From: Methylomarinum sp965277025
GTDB lineage: Bacteria; Pseudomonadota; Gammaproteobacteria; Methylococcales; Methylomonadaceae
Reading direction: 5' to 3'
DNA: 64,000 bases
Assembly: GCA_965277025.1 (NCBI GenBank)
Contig: OZ255706.1
Span: forward strand, 620,001 to 684,000
A program made the translations under genes and the position numbers. The notes under the pieces were generated by a model that had not been told where the DNA came from, ran no database searches, and saw nothing but the letters and a program-made list of their open reading frames with translations. Every line of letters begins with the position of its first letter. The stretch's first letter is position 1. This document shows, one piece after another, positions 26,519 to 35,906 of the stretch.

Positions 26519-26884
26519 TTACATAAGTTCACTACCTGATGAAGAAAAAACCGCTGTTTTTGACAAGAAAGCATTTACCGAACAACATGATAGGCATTGG
26601 CAGATTGAGCAATATCATCGGGCAATAAAGCAGGTGTGTAATATTGAGCGGTTCCAGGTTCGCAATAAAAGAGCAATAAATAATCATATTTTTTCTGCAA
26701 TTTGTGGCTTTGTTCAATTACAAAAATTGAGCTTTGCAGACGTGATTAATAATTGCTATAGCGTACAGCGGAATTTATTCAACGATGTTATGGCTTCGTT
26801 TATCGACACCTTTATGCCAAATATGAATCATTTAATCCCAAAATTTCGATCTGTTGTCAATGCGTAACTTCTATTTCAGTTGCT

Positions 26885-27409
26885 TCAACACCCCACATGA
26901 TCAAAATGGTATTCCTCGGATGGTTTCTTTTCCATCAGTATAAAACTATAAGAAAAATCAACGCTTGGGTCATTCTCTATCGTGGTTTGTTGTTGTACCG
27001 ACCACTGACTGTCATCGATTTCAGGGAAATAAGTATCGCCAATAAAATCACGATGTATTTGGGTTAAATAAAGCCGGTCAGCTCGCTGCATGGTTTGTTG
27101 ATACAAAGTTTCGCCGCCGATAATAAAGGCTTCCCTGTGATCGCTGCGACAGTGGTTTATCGCGGCGTCAAGCTCTGAAAAAACCAGGCATCCTTCCGCG
27201 CTGTAATCTTCATTCCGGCTTACAATTATATTGCTCCGGCCCGGTAATGGCCTGCCGATGGCTTCGAAGGTCTTACGCCCCATGATGATGGGCGATCCCA
27301 TAGTGGTTTGTTTGAATTTTTTAAGATCGGCGGATAAATGCCAAGGCATTTGTTTGTTATGCCCAATCACGCGATTTTGAGCCATCGCGACTATCAATGA
27401 TAATTTCAT
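26885..27409 (-). CDS. folA: dihydrofolate reductase
   Basis: This NADPH-dependent DHFR makes tetrahydrofolate for thymidylate, purine and Met synthesis. It has the start LSLIVAMAQNRVIGHNKQMPWHLSADL with the catalytic acid in the helix after W, then GSPIIMGRKTFEAIGRPLPGRSNIIVSR and EAFIIGGETLYQQTM. The length of 174 residues is normal for gammaproteobacterial FolA. Thymidylate synthase, which uses the same folate cycle, is 5 kb away on the same strand. The outer IS ends 12 bp after the stop without damage. Confidence 0.96.
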   Translation of the reverse strand: MKLSLIVAMAQNRVIGHNKQMPWHLSADLKKFKQTTMGSPIIMGRKTFEAIGRPLPGRSNIIVSRNEDYSAEGCLVFSELDAAINHCRSDHREAFIIGGETLYQQTMQRADRLYLTQIHRDFIGDTYFPEIDDSQWSVQQQTTIENDPSVDFSYSFILMEKKPSEEYHFDHVGC

Positions 27410-27455
27410 GGAATCAGTTATGATATTTTTTATTCTTTAAAGTGACCATCATACT

Positions 27456-28478
27456 ATGAAAAATATACTGCTTGTAATGACCGGCGGCACTATCGGTTCA
27501 ATGACTAATGGAGACACCATCAACACCTCCAGAAAAACAGCTTCGACATTATTGGATTTGTTCCAAAAATATTACTCTAAAGCGAATAATGTTCAATTTA
27601 AACCATTACAGCTAGCGCCTATTCACAGTGAAAACCTGCAAGCTGATTTTTGGCGAGATTTGATTATCGCTATCGAATCGGAAAACCTTAAAGCATTCGA
27701 TGGCGTCATCGTCACTCATGGCACCGATACGCTGGCGTTCAGCGCCGCGATGCTGGGTTTGTATTTTCATCAGTTGGAGATTCCCTTGTTGCTGGTTTCC
27801 AGCCATCTGCCACTGGAACATCCTGAGGCCAACGGCGTGAATAACTTTATCTGTGCGGTGGATTATATTATGCAACAACAACCGGCTGCTGCTTTGGTGC
27901 CTTATCAAAACCCGGGACAAAGCATGGAGGTTCATCTGGCTACGCGGCTGCTTTCTTGTTTACCGTTGAGCTGTGATTTTGTCAGCGTTCAAGACAAACC
28001 GTGGATGCGTTATCAGGAAGGTGAATTTTTCCGCGTTGATGAAAAAAGGCATGAAAACCATCATGCTTTTACGTTAAGTCCTCGACTGGATAAAAAAATA
28101 TTGTTGATCAAGCCTTACCCTGGCCTGGATTATCGCTGTTTCAATTTGCAACAAGTCGATTGCGTGTTGCACGATCTTTATCATTCCGGTACGGCTTGCG
28201 CCACCGATCCTTCCGATCCCCATTCCCTGCTGTACTTTTTACGCCGCTGCCAGACCGAACGAATCCCGCTGTTTTTAGCCCCGATTGTCAAACAATCCAT
28301 ACTGTATCAATCCAGCCGGCAATTACAAGACCATGGTGGTGAATTTATCTGTAATATGCCATTGGAAGCTGCTTATGCAAAATTACTGCTGGCGTTGGGA
28401 AATTTTGACTCGCCCTGGGACATTCGTCATTTTCTCGACTGCAATATTGCCGGCGAAATAATCAGCGGGAATGCCTGA
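27456..28478 (+). CDS. type I (cytoplasmic) L-asparaginase family protein
   Basis: The 340-residue protein hydrolyses asparagine to aspartate and ammonia by analogy. The first catalytic Thr lies in LLVMTGGTIGSM and the second in DGVIVTHGTDTLAFSAAML. No signal peptide is present, so it is cytoplasmic. The middle (LLVSSHLPLEHPEANGVNNF) and C-terminal domain are somewhat divergent from E. coli AnsA. It is divergent from folA with only 46 bp between, and overlaps the end of the next convergent gene by 17 bp. Confidence 0.85.
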   Translation: MKNILLVMTGGTIGSMTNGDTINTSRKTASTLLDLFQKYYSKANNVQFKPLQLAPIHSENLQADFWRDLIIAIESENLKAFDGVIVTHGTDTLAFSAAMLGLYFHQLEIPLLLVSSHLPLEHPEANGVNNFICAVDYIMQQQPAAALVPYQNPGQSMEVHLATRLLSCLPLSCDFVSVQDKPWMRYQEGEFFRVDEKRHENHHAFTLSPRLDKKILLIKPYPGLDYRCFNLQQVDCVLHDLYHSGTACATDPSDPHSLLYFLRRCQTERIPLFLAPIVKQSILYQSSRQLQDHGGEFICNMPLEAAYAKLLLALGNFDSPWDIRHFLDCNIAGEIISGNA

Positions 28479-29055
28479 TCTTTTGTCTGACATGCCACAG
28501 GGTTTTAACATTCGACTGAATTTTATCCAATGTCAGACTGATGGCGATTTCTTCTGCGCCGGCCAGCAAACACAGCAGACAAGAAACGCGGAAAGACAGT
28601 AACCACTCAAACCACATCAACAAAAAATAACTGATGCCCATGCTGGCCACCGCCAATTTGACCAGCCAGGTATGATAGCGGGTGAGATCCTTAAACTTTA
28701 TCCAGCCCACAATCAATGGTGTTAAATAACTTAGCACAATGATCAAGACATAGAATTTCTCTTCAATGATCAGCTCAGGCCTGAGCCACTATGTTGCAAT
28801 GACAATGGTAGTGTAAATCAATACATCTCCCCAACTATCCAGTAAGGCGCCTAATTCGCTTTCCTGATGCAGTAAGCGGGCTGCCATGCCATCGAGTACA
28901 TCGCTGATAAAGGTCAATAGCAAAAGAAACAAAAACGCTTGTTCTTTACCATGCCAGGCCAGCATCAATAAAAACGGCGCACTGCAAACACGAAACAAAG
29001 TGAGCAGATTGGGTAATGTTCCCAATTGTCCAACATCAATTTTCAACATCGTCAA
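28462..29055 (-). pseudogene. CDP-alcohol phosphatidyltransferase, in-frame amber stop
   Basis: The first 88 codons include the catalytic motif SDVLDGMAARLLHQESELGALLDSWGD, which has the D..DG..AR........G...D...D pattern. A TAG at 28789-28791 interrupts it after VIAT. The same frame then continues WLRPELIIEEKFYVL through three more membrane helices to 28462. A single substitution (for example CAG or TGG to TAG) explains it. The family makes phospholipids at the inner membrane. The start overlaps the upstream EEP gene by 20 bp, so they were one operon with carS. Confidence 0.85.
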
Positions 29056-29800
29056 ATTCCAGAGTAGCCATTAATGGTGCATGATCAGACAAGCGGTTCC
29101 AAGGACTGTCTTTCAATCGTTCACAATGTATCGCTTTAAAGCCGCGATAATAAATACGGTCCATGGTTAAAAACGGCATAAAGACCGGAAAGGTGCGAGC
29201 ATGTCGCAGATGCAGACTTCGATAGGCTTCCTGTAAACCAAAATAGTGGTAAAAACGTTTTTCCGCCTGACCGGTCCAGTCGTTAAAATCTCCGGCAATG
29301 ATCAACGGCGCTTTTTCAGGCACGCATTGTTCTATTAGCTGGCAAAGCCGTTTGAATTGTCTTCGCCGCTCCATACCAATCAAACCCAAATGGATACAGA
29401 TAATATGCAATTCCTCATTTTTAGTATCCGCCAGGCGAATCACACCATGCAGCAAACTGCGACTGGCCCAGACAAAAGGTGAGACATTGATGTTTTCCCA
29501 GCGACATAAGGCGAACTTGCTTAAAATCGCATTACCATGATGGCCAGTCGAATACACGGCGTTTTTTCCATATACGGCATGCGGCCAGGTTTGCTCGGCC
29601 AAAAATTCGGTTTGTGAACATTGCGGCCAGTTGGGATACTGATGGGGATGTTCTGAATGTTCTCCCTGCATCTCTTACCGAAAGAGGATATCGGCTTCGG
29701 TCTCACGCAGCGCATCCCTGATCTGATGCAGTATAAAAGCCCGGTTGCCAATATTGAATCCTTTATGAATATTGTAAGTGAGAATTTTCAATCGTTGCAT
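29036..29800 (-). pseudogene. endonuclease/exonuclease/phosphatase family protein, in-frame ochre stop
   Basis: From the ATG at 29800 the frame reads MQRLKILTYNIHKGF and IGNRAFILHQIRDALRE TEADILFR, then TAA (29675-29677). It continues in the same frame with EMQGEHSEHPHQYP, HAVYGKNAVY, GNAILSKF, HIICIHLGLIG, PLIIAGDFNDWT and LSDHAPLMATLEF. The family normally has FLQEVQG here, so CTGCAA-like codons became CGGTAA. The fold is that of DNase I/YbhP-type phosphatases. Catalytic residues are otherwise present, so it looks recently lost. Confidence 0.87.
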
Positions 29801-30160
29801 GGTGGCTGTATCTTTTCAATAAGGTCGTTTACGAATATGTAACCAGTACAGTATAGGAGATAACAGGGCTTCGAGAATGGAAAACAACAGCACCACAATT
29901 AATACATCAAGTGTGGATAATGGAAAAATATGTTGTAGAAAAAATGCAGGCAGCAAGGACTCAGGAACCGTATCGACCACTCTGAAACAACTGCTTTCCG
30001 GATAAGCCAGACGTCGTTTGATAAAACTGGATAGCAGATCTCCCAGCATGGAATAAAGGGCGAATAACCCCCCGTCTTCCCAGGACAGACCCATCACCGG
30101 CGCTGCAAGCACCCCCTATAGTGGACCCCGTAATCCGGACAATAGTTTAAACTATGACTA

Positions 30161-30475
30161 TTGAAAAAAGAGGTACAAAAAATGAGCGAAAAAAAACGGA
30201 AAACCTTTAGCGGGGCGCAAAAGGCCAAAATCGCGCTGGAAGCGGTTAAGAACATCAAAACGATCAATGAGATTGCTCAAGAGAATGAAGTCCATCCATC
30301 TCAGGCAAGCCAATGGAAAAAGGAACTGTTGGCCAATGCGGGAAGCCTGTTTGAAGGCAAACGCGGGCCGAAAGCGGTGAAGGCGCAAGACAATCCGGAC
30401 CGTCTGTACGCCAAAATCGGGCAGTTGAATATGGAACTGGATTGGCTTAAAAAAAAGTCCGGGATCAGCCTATGA
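30161..30475 (+). CDS. IS3-family OrfA (HTH protein)
   Basis: The 104-residue protein carries the IS3 OrfA helix-turn-helix (KTFSGAQKAKIALEAVK, INEIAQENEVHPSQASQWKK) and a leucine-zipper-like tail ending LDWLKKKSG. A likely start with a ribosome site is the ATG at 30182. OrfB lies in the -1 frame and a run of eight A just before the OrfA stop is a plausible slippage site, so a -1 OrfAB fusion is expected. Confidence 0.88.
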   Translation: MKKEVQKMSEKKRKTFSGAQKAKIALEAVKNIKTINEIAQENEVHPSQASQWKKELLANAGSLFEGKRGPKAVKAQDNPDRLYAKIGQLNMELDWLKKKSGISL

Positions 30476-31392
30476 TCACGCGTCAAAGCTGGGTGGATCA
30501 AAAAGATGAGTTGGCGTTAAGTCGGCAATGCCAGTTATTGAACGTTACCCGCTCAGTAATCCATGAACAGAAAAAACGCCAACAACAGCCGGTGTCTGCT
30601 GAAGATCAGCAACTGTTGCGGTTGCTCGACGAAGAATATACCCGGCATCCTTTTTATGGCTCACGCCGTATGACAAAGTATTTACGCGGCCTTAACCATC
30701 AGGTCAACCGCAAACGGGTTCAGCGGCTGATGCGCATACTGGGGCTGGTCGGCATGGCGCCGGGCCCGAACACCAGTAAGCCGCATCCTGAGCATAAAGT
30801 CTATCCCTATCTGTTAAGAGGCGTCGAGGTGACACGCCCCAACCAGGTTTGGAGTACCGACATCACCTATATCCGGCTGCCGCAAGGATTTGTTTATCTG
30901 GTGGCCATCATGGATTGGTACAGCCGAAAAGTATTGGCATGGCAACTTTCCAATACCATGGACAGCGCGTTTTGCGTAAATTGTCTGGAGCAGGCCATCA
31001 AGACCTATGGCACACCGGAGATATTTAATACCGACCAGGGCGCACAGTTCACCAGCGCGGACTTCACCGGGGTATTGAGTCAGCATGGCGTGACCATCAG
31101 CATGGATGGCCGGGGACGGGCCCTGGACAATATCTTTGTTGAACGACTCTGGCGCACAGTGAAATATGAAGAAGTTTATTTGAAGCAATACGGTAACCTG
31201 CAAGCACTGTCAGCGGGGTTGACGGACTACTTTGCCTTTTACAACAGCGAACGACCGCATCAGTCGTTAGGCTATGAAACGCCAGACAGGGTTTATCAAT
31301 TCGCCACGGGAGGTGGCGCTAAAATCGTGGATAAATATAATGCCGGCACTGCCAAGCAGACGCCGGGTGAAAATATGGGCCAGAGCCATTGA
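30472..31392 (+). CDS. IS3-family OrfB (DDE integrase)
   Basis: The 306-residue product has the HTH_21 region (HPFYGSRRMTKYLRGLNHQVNRKRVQRLM) and the retroviral-type integrase core. Its acidic residues are in QVWSTDITYIRL, FNTDQGAQFTS and GRALDNIFVERLWRTVKYEEVY. It ends YNSERPHQSLGYETPDRVY. The ATG overlaps the OrfA stop (ATGA). Complete. Confidence 0.93.
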   Translation: MITRQSWVDQKDELALSRQCQLLNVTRSVIHEQKKRQQQPVSAEDQQLLRLLDEEYTRHPFYGSRRMTKYLRGLNHQVNRKRVQRLMRILGLVGMAPGPNTSKPHPEHKVYPYLLRGVEVTRPNQVWSTDITYIRLPQGFVYLVAIMDWYSRKVLAWQLSNTMDSAFCVNCLEQAIKTYGTPEIFNTDQGAQFTSADFTGVLSQHGVTISMDGRGRALDNIFVERLWRTVKYEEVYLKQYGNLQALSAGLTDYFAFYNSERPHQSLGYETPDRVYQFATGGGAKIVDKYNAGTAKQTPGENMGQSH

Positions 31393-31457
31393 GCCTGACT
31401 GTTATGAGGGTTCTATCTTAAATTCTCTAATAATTTGTCTGGACAATGGGGTCCACT

Positions 31458-32312
31458 TTAATAACCGACTACACGCGTTTCCTCAAGTTTGAATCCCCGT
31501 CCTTTTAAACAGCCGAAAAGCGTTTCGATTTCCCAACGCAAGCCATAAATTTTAATCGCATCAGGGTTCAAATGCTGACAGACGATGATTAATAACTCAC
31601 CATCACTCAGCCGTAACCCACTGAGATAAATTGAACAATTTCCCAAATAGCGCGCTGTTGAGAGGTGTCGTGTGCTACCCGGCTTAAGCCCATAAAACAA
31701 ACGCTCTACGCGTATTCGCTGGCCTTGGGCATTGGTTGTCCAGGCGTTGTTGCGAATACGGATATAAAAGGGAATCTCTTGCTCAAACAACCAGCCCATC
31801 CATTCGTCTCCAATAAACTCCCGATCAGCCAAAAGACCTTTGATGTGATGTCGGCCAAACTGCGCAATAAAGCGTTTCATCAGCGCTATACGTTCCTTCG
31901 TATTAGAGTTGCCCCGCTTGTTTAAAGGCAACCAATACACCGGAATGGCGGCACCCCGATAAACCACGGCAAGCACCAGCAGATTAATATTGGTTTTACC
32001 CCACTTCCAATTCGTCCTGTCTAACGTCAGATAGTAATCCTGATCAGTGAAACCAAACAGTTTCATGATGAAATGAGCGACTTCATTGTAATCCAGCCAA
32101 TGGTCACTGAAAAATCGTTGCATCCGTCGATATCGTGAGGAAATTTTTGCCCGACTGGGAAAGAATACGGCGAGCTGGGCCAGATTGACCGTGCTAACTG
32201 CCATCAAAGCAATTAACATACCCACAAAACAAACGATTCTTGCCTTGTTCCATTGAAAGTGCTCAGTTAATATGACGGTCAGCTCGTTGATTTGTAATGT
32301 CCCGTTATTCAT
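31458..32312 (-). pseudogene. truncated IS4-like transposase (copy 2)
   Basis: The frame matches the first 284 residues of the complete transposases, with FFPSRAK in place of FFPRRAK, and then ends at a stop provided by the IS3 junction. The catalytic Asp and Glu regions remain, but the last 88 residues are lost. Confidence 0.9.
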
Positions 32313-32392
32313 ATTCGCTAAAACAAAATGCGGTATTTAATTACATTCCAACGAGCTACGCTAGCTTTTAATATTTTTTGTCATGTACAGAG
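31461..32392 (-). mobile_element. IS4-like insertion sequence, copy 2, truncated
   Basis: 932 of 1222 bp remain. The transposase start and right terminus (TGTCATGTACAGAG, ending 32392) are intact. The other 290 bp, including the 3' end of the transposase gene, are missing at the IS3 junction. The transposase frame stops at GFKLEETRVVGY. It lies inside the carS gene. Confidence 0.9.
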
Positions 32393-32534
32393 ATTTTGTA
32401 AACAAAGTGGGGATCGATGATTTAAGACAGGCCTTCAACACATTTCGACTGATTATCGGTGCGCCGTTTATCAGCATCAACAAAATCAGCGCTTTCGCAA
32501 TACAAAACCAACAAAGCGCCGACTGTTCCATTAG

Positions 32535-33365
32535 CTACACCGATATTGGCGCCTTGATGGGCGGGTGGCTTTGGTAATCGAGCAGTCGAAAATCATCAAA
32601 GCGATAATCAAAAATACTGTTTGCCTGATTAAGTTCCAGAGTCGGTAGAGAAAAGGGAGAGCGCTTTAATTGTTCCTTCGCCTGCTGCAAATGGTTCAGA
32701 TATAGATGCACATCCCCACCGGTCCAGACAAACTCACCCACATCCAAATTCGCCTGTTGAGCGAGCATATGGGTCAAAAATGCATAACTGGCTATATTGA
32801 ACGGCAAACCCAAAAACGTGTCACAGCTGCGCTGATAGAGCTGACAGGAGAGCTTTCCATCCGCCACGTAGAACTGGAACAGGGTATGACAGGCCGCCAG
32901 TGCCATTTTGCCTTGTTCGACATTTTGCTGGGGGCTGATGGATTCATCCGGCAAGTCAGCGACGTTCCAGGCAGAAACAATCATACGCCGGCTGTTGGGG
33001 TTGTTTTTCAACTGATCCAGCACCACAGCAATCTGATCAACTGTTTCACCGTTAGCCAGTGGCCAGCTGCGCCACTGTTGTCCATACACCGGCCCCAGAT
33101 TACCCTCATCATCGGCCCATTCATCCCAAATGGTGACGCCATGCTCATTCAAGTAGGCGATATTGGTATCGCCATTCAAGAACCATAACAGTTCATGGAT
33201 AATTGATTTGACATGGACTTTCTTGGTGGTGATCAGCGGGAAACCTTGTTGCAGATCAAAACGCATCTGATGACCAAAAACAGACAAAGTCCCACTACCG
33301 GTACGATCGCCTTTCTGTATCCCTTGCTGAAGAATCTTGTCAAGTAACGCCAGATATTGTTGCAT
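32535..33365 (-). CDS. thyA: thymidylate synthase
   Basis: ThyA methylates dUMP to dTMP with methylene-tetrahydrofolate, feeding folate back to FolA. Landmarks are GDRTGSGTLSVFGHQMRFDL, TTKKVHVKSIIHELLWFL, GPVYGQQWRSW, the nucleophile region ALAACHTLFQFYV, QRSCDTFLGLPFNIASYAFL and the end HPPIKAPISV. The length of 276 residues is close to E. coli. It starts 5 bp after gyrB and its TAG stop lies 3 bp before the broken carS start. It is intact. Confidence 0.97.
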   Translation of the reverse strand: MQQYLALLDKILQQGIQKGDRTGSGTLSVFGHQMRFDLQQGFPLITTKKVHVKSIIHELLWFLNGDTNIAYLNEHGVTIWDEWADDEGNLGPVYGQQWRSWPLANGETVDQIAVVLDQLKNNPNSRRMIVSAWNVADLPDESISPQQNVEQGKMALAACHTLFQFYVADGKLSCQLYQRSCDTFLGLPFNIASYAFLTHMLAQQANLDVGEFVWTGGDVHLYLNHLQQAKEQLKRSPFSLPTLELNQANSIFDYRFDDFRLLDYQSHPPIKAPISV

Positions 33366-33370
33366 GGTCT

Positions 33371-35785
33371 TTAAACATCCAGGTTACTGACATCCAGTGC
33401 ATTCTTGACGATAAAGTCGCGGCGTGGCTCTACAACATCCCCCATCAGAGTGGTGAATATTTCATCAGCAGCGAAGGCATCTTCTATCGTGACTTGCAAT
33501 AAACGGCGGCTATTGGCATCCAAAGTGGTTTCCCATAACTGATCCGGATTCATTTCCCCCAATCCTTTGTAACGCTGGATATGTTGACCTTTTTTCACTT
33601 CCCGCATCATCCAGTTATAAGCCTGTTGAAAGTTTTGCACTGGCTGTTTTCTCTCGCCCATTTGCATGTAAGACTCTTCTGTAAACATATCGACAGTATC
33701 AGCAGCGTAATGAGCGATTTTTTTATAGTCCATGCTGTCAAAAAATGCTTTGCTGACTACAAAAGATTTAGTGTTGCCATGTCTACGCTTATCCACTTTG
33801 ATAACAAAATCATCGGCTTCCTTCCAATCCAGTTGCAGACTGAAAACCGCTTTGTCATCGTTGTCATTCAAACGCTCTTCCAATTGTTTGATCCAGGCTT
33901 GCAACATCTCAATATCCTGCACATTACTTTCATCCAATGGCGGCATAAAGGTCAATTGCTGCATAAACATTTCATCATAACGACGCGCCAATCGCTTGAT
34001 GACCGATAATACCTCGATATACTCCATCGCCAGTTTCTCCAAACCCTGACCTTGAATCGGTGGAGTGGAAGAGTCAGTAAACAACTGTGCCTTGTCCAGG
34101 GCCAACTGCACCAAATACTCGTTTAACTGAATATCATCTTTGACATAGTGTTCCTGCTTGCCCTTTTTGATCTTATACAGCGGAGGCTGAGCGATATAAA
34201 TATATCCATTCTCGATCAAATCGGGGAATTGACGGTAAAAGAAAGTTAACAGTAATGTCCTGATATGTGAGCCATCCACATCGGCATCAGTCATGATGAT
34301 GATACGGTGATAACGCAGTTTACTCAGATCATATTCTTCCTTGCCAATGCCACAACCTAATGCGGTGATCAGCGTGCCAACTTCATCCGATGAAATCATC
34401 TTGTCGAAACGCGCCTTTTCCACATTCAGGATTTTTCCTTTCAGTGGCAAAATAGCCTGCGTTCGTCTGTCCCGGCCCTGCTTGGCAGAACCGCCGGCCG
34501 AGTCCCCTTCCACAATGAACAATTCAGACAAGGCCGGATCTTTTTCCTGACAATCGGCCAGTTTACCCGGTAAACCAGCGATATCGAGGGTGGTTTTTCG
34601 GCGCGTCATTTCTCGAGCTTTGCGCGCCGCATCCCGCGCTCTGGCCGCATCGATAATTTTATTGACAATGGTTTTGGCAGTTTGCGGTTTTTCCAGTAAA
34701 AACTCATTGAGTTTTTCACTCATGGTCGATTCCACCAAGGGTTTGACTTCCGATGACACCAGTTTGTCCTTGGTCTGCGATGAAAACTTGGGGTCTGGAA
34801 CCTTGACAGATAACACGGCCGTCAAACCTTCACGCATATCATCGCCACTGGTCGAGACCTTTTCTTTTTTCGCCAGACCATTGGCTTCAATATATTGATT
34901 GATGGTGCGTGTCAGTGCGCTTCTGAAGCCTGCCAGATGCGACCCGCCATCACGCTGAGGAATATTGTTGGTGTAACAGAAAATATTTTCCTGATATGAA
35001 TCATTCCATTGCATGGCGACTTCGACAACCACCCCTTCCTTCTCAGCGGTAAAGTGAAACACTTCGTCAAACAAAGGTGTTTTGTTTTTGTTCAAATGTT
35101 CAACAAAGGCTTTGATGCCTCCTTCATACTCAAACACTTCTTCCTTGCCGCTTCTTTCATCCTTCAGTGCAATACGCACCCATGAATTCAGAAATGACAA
35201 TTCACGCAAACGTTTGGCCAGAATTTCATAATGAAACTCCACATCAGAAAAAGTTTCCTTACTCGGCTTAAAGGTAATACTGGTTCCGCTTTCTTCTGTA
35301 TCGGCAATCGCTTTTAATGGTTCTACTGGCTCACCCATACGGTATTTTTGATAATACAACTTGCCATCTTTTTTGATCTTCAAGATCATTTCTTCTGACA
35401 AAGCATTGACCACCGACACTCCAACACCATGCAATCCTCCGGACACCTTGTAAGCATTATCATCAAACTTACCACCAGCATGCAGGACAGTCATAATCAC
35501 TTCCGCAGCCGAACGTCCCTCTTCCTCGTGTATATCGACCGGAATCCCCCGACCATCATCCGATACTGTTACCGAACCATTTTCATGAATAATCACTTCA
35601 ACACCCGTACAGTACCCCGCTAACGCCTCATCGATGGAATTATCCACCACTTCAAAGACCATATGATGTAAACCGGTTCCATCGTCGGTGTCGCCAATAT
35701 ACATTCCTGGGCGTTTTCTGACGGCATCCAGTCCTTTTAGCACCGTGATATTGGAGCTATCGTAATGATCGTTTTGTGTACTCAT
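33371..35785 (-). CDS. gyrB: DNA gyrase subunit B
   Basis: GyrB is the ATPase subunit that powers negative supercoiling. Starting at 35785 gives MSTQNDHYDSSNITVLKGLDAVRKRPGMYIG. The GHKL sites are EVVDNSIDEALAG, VSDDGRGIPV and GGLHGVGVSVVNALS. The TOPRIM site is LFIVEGDSAGGSAKQGRDR and MTDADVDGSHIRTLLLTFF. The C-terminal region has QRYKGLGEMNPDQLWETT. About 804 residues is full length for a gammaproteobacterial GyrB with its extra TOPRIM insert. A longer start at 35818 is less likely. Confidence 0.97.
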   Translation of the reverse strand: MSTQNDHYDSSNITVLKGLDAVRKRPGMYIGDTDDGTGLHHMVFEVVDNSIDEALAGYCTGVEVIIHENGSVTVSDDGRGIPVDIHEEEGRSAAEVIMTVLHAGGKFDDNAYKVSGGLHGVGVSVVNALSEEMILKIKKDGKLYYQKYRMGEPVEPLKAIADTEESGTSITFKPSKETFSDVEFHYEILAKRLRELSFLNSWVRIALKDERSGKEEVFEYEGGIKAFVEHLNKNKTPLFDEVFHFTAEKEGVVVEVAMQWNDSYQENIFCYTNNIPQRDGGSHLAGFRSALTRTINQYIEANGLAKKEKVSTSGDDMREGLTAVLSVKVPDPKFSSQTKDKLVSSEVKPLVESTMSEKLNEFLLEKPQTAKTIVNKIIDAARARDAARKAREMTRRKTTLDIAGLPGKLADCQEKDPALSELFIVEGDSAGGSAKQGRDRRTQAILPLKGKILNVEKARFDKMISSDEVGTLITALGCGIGKEEYDLSKLRYHRIIIMTDADVDGSHIRTLLLTFFYRQFPDLIENGYIYIAQPPLYKIKKGKQEHYVKDDIQLNEYLVQLALDKAQLFTDSSTPPIQGQGLEKLAMEYIEVLSVIKRLARRYDEMFMQQLTFMPPLDESNVQDIEMLQAWIKQLEERLNDNDDKAVFSLQLDWKEADDFVIKVDKRRHGNTKSFVVSKAFFDSMDYKKIAHYAADTVDMFTEESYMQMGERKQPVQNFQQAYNWMMREVKKGQHIQRYKGLGEMNPDQLWETTLDANSRRLLQVTIEDAFAADEIFTTLMGDVVEPRRDFIVKNALDVSNLDV

Positions 35786-35906
35786 AAGGGTTTTCCAGTA
35801 ATAAAGTTGGTGTTGCACTAATCATAATGATTACAGCGCAGGCAGAGATCAAACGCTTAATGATGAATTTTATCAATCCATCAACGCAGACATCTTTGTC
35901 CTGATT

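Larger units (their letters stand above)
24670..26867 (+). pseudogene. transposase of the outer IS, interrupted by the nested IS
   Basis: The first part (24670-25414) has GGTLSVDDSVLDKPYSQYMAYVS, HHRAVKGINLVTLYYTD and FVTGDSWYS, typical of IS4/IS701-like DDE enzymes. The second part (26527-26867) gives DRHWQIEQYHRAIKQVCNIERFQVR with the Glu region. Joining them after one copy of TTACATAA restores 361 codons (RHYI-SSLPDEEK). It is inactivated only by the nested insertion. Confidence 0.85.
24637..26873 (+). mobile_element. outer DDE insertion sequence carrying a nested IS
   Basis: The ends TAGAAGTTACGCATTGACA are inverted repeats, and TTTCA flanks both sides (24632-24636 and 26874-26878) as a 5-bp duplication. 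Without the nested element and its duplication it is 1125 bp. A 43-bp solitary left end is at 20102. It lies just downstream of folA. Confidence 0.88.
30121..31456 (+). mobile_element. IS3-family insertion sequence
   Basis: The imperfect terminal inverted repeats are GTGGACCCCGTAATCCGGAC at the left and GTGGACCCCATTGTCCAGAC read inward from the right. Two overlapping transposase frames lie inside. No 3-4 bp target duplication is seen. The left neighbour is carS and the right neighbour a truncated IS4-like copy, which points to a deletion beside this element. Confidence 0.88.
29816..32531 (-). pseudogene. CarS-like CDP-archaeol synthase family (DUF46) gene, split by two IS elements
   Basis: The 5' part (32531-32393) starts 3 bp after the thyA stop and gives MEQSALCWFCIAKALILLML plus INGAPIISRNVLK. 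The 3' part (30112-29816) gives MGLSWEDGGLFALYSMLGDLL, SSFIKRRLAYPESSC, VDTVPESLLPAF and the end ILYWLHIRKRPY. Together they are the ends of a DUF46 membrane CTP-transferase. Roughly 30 middle residues (the DGRPLFGxSKTWRG region) are absent. Between them lie an IS3 element and a truncated IS4-like copy, so an insertion was followed by an IS-associated deletion. Confidence 0.85.

Noticed and set aside
28789..29677. In-frame TAG and TAA as recoded codons (readthrough)
   Set aside because: Intact genes here end with these same codons (thyA ends in TAG, glk in TAA), no recoding signal is visible, and neighbouring genes are also broken.
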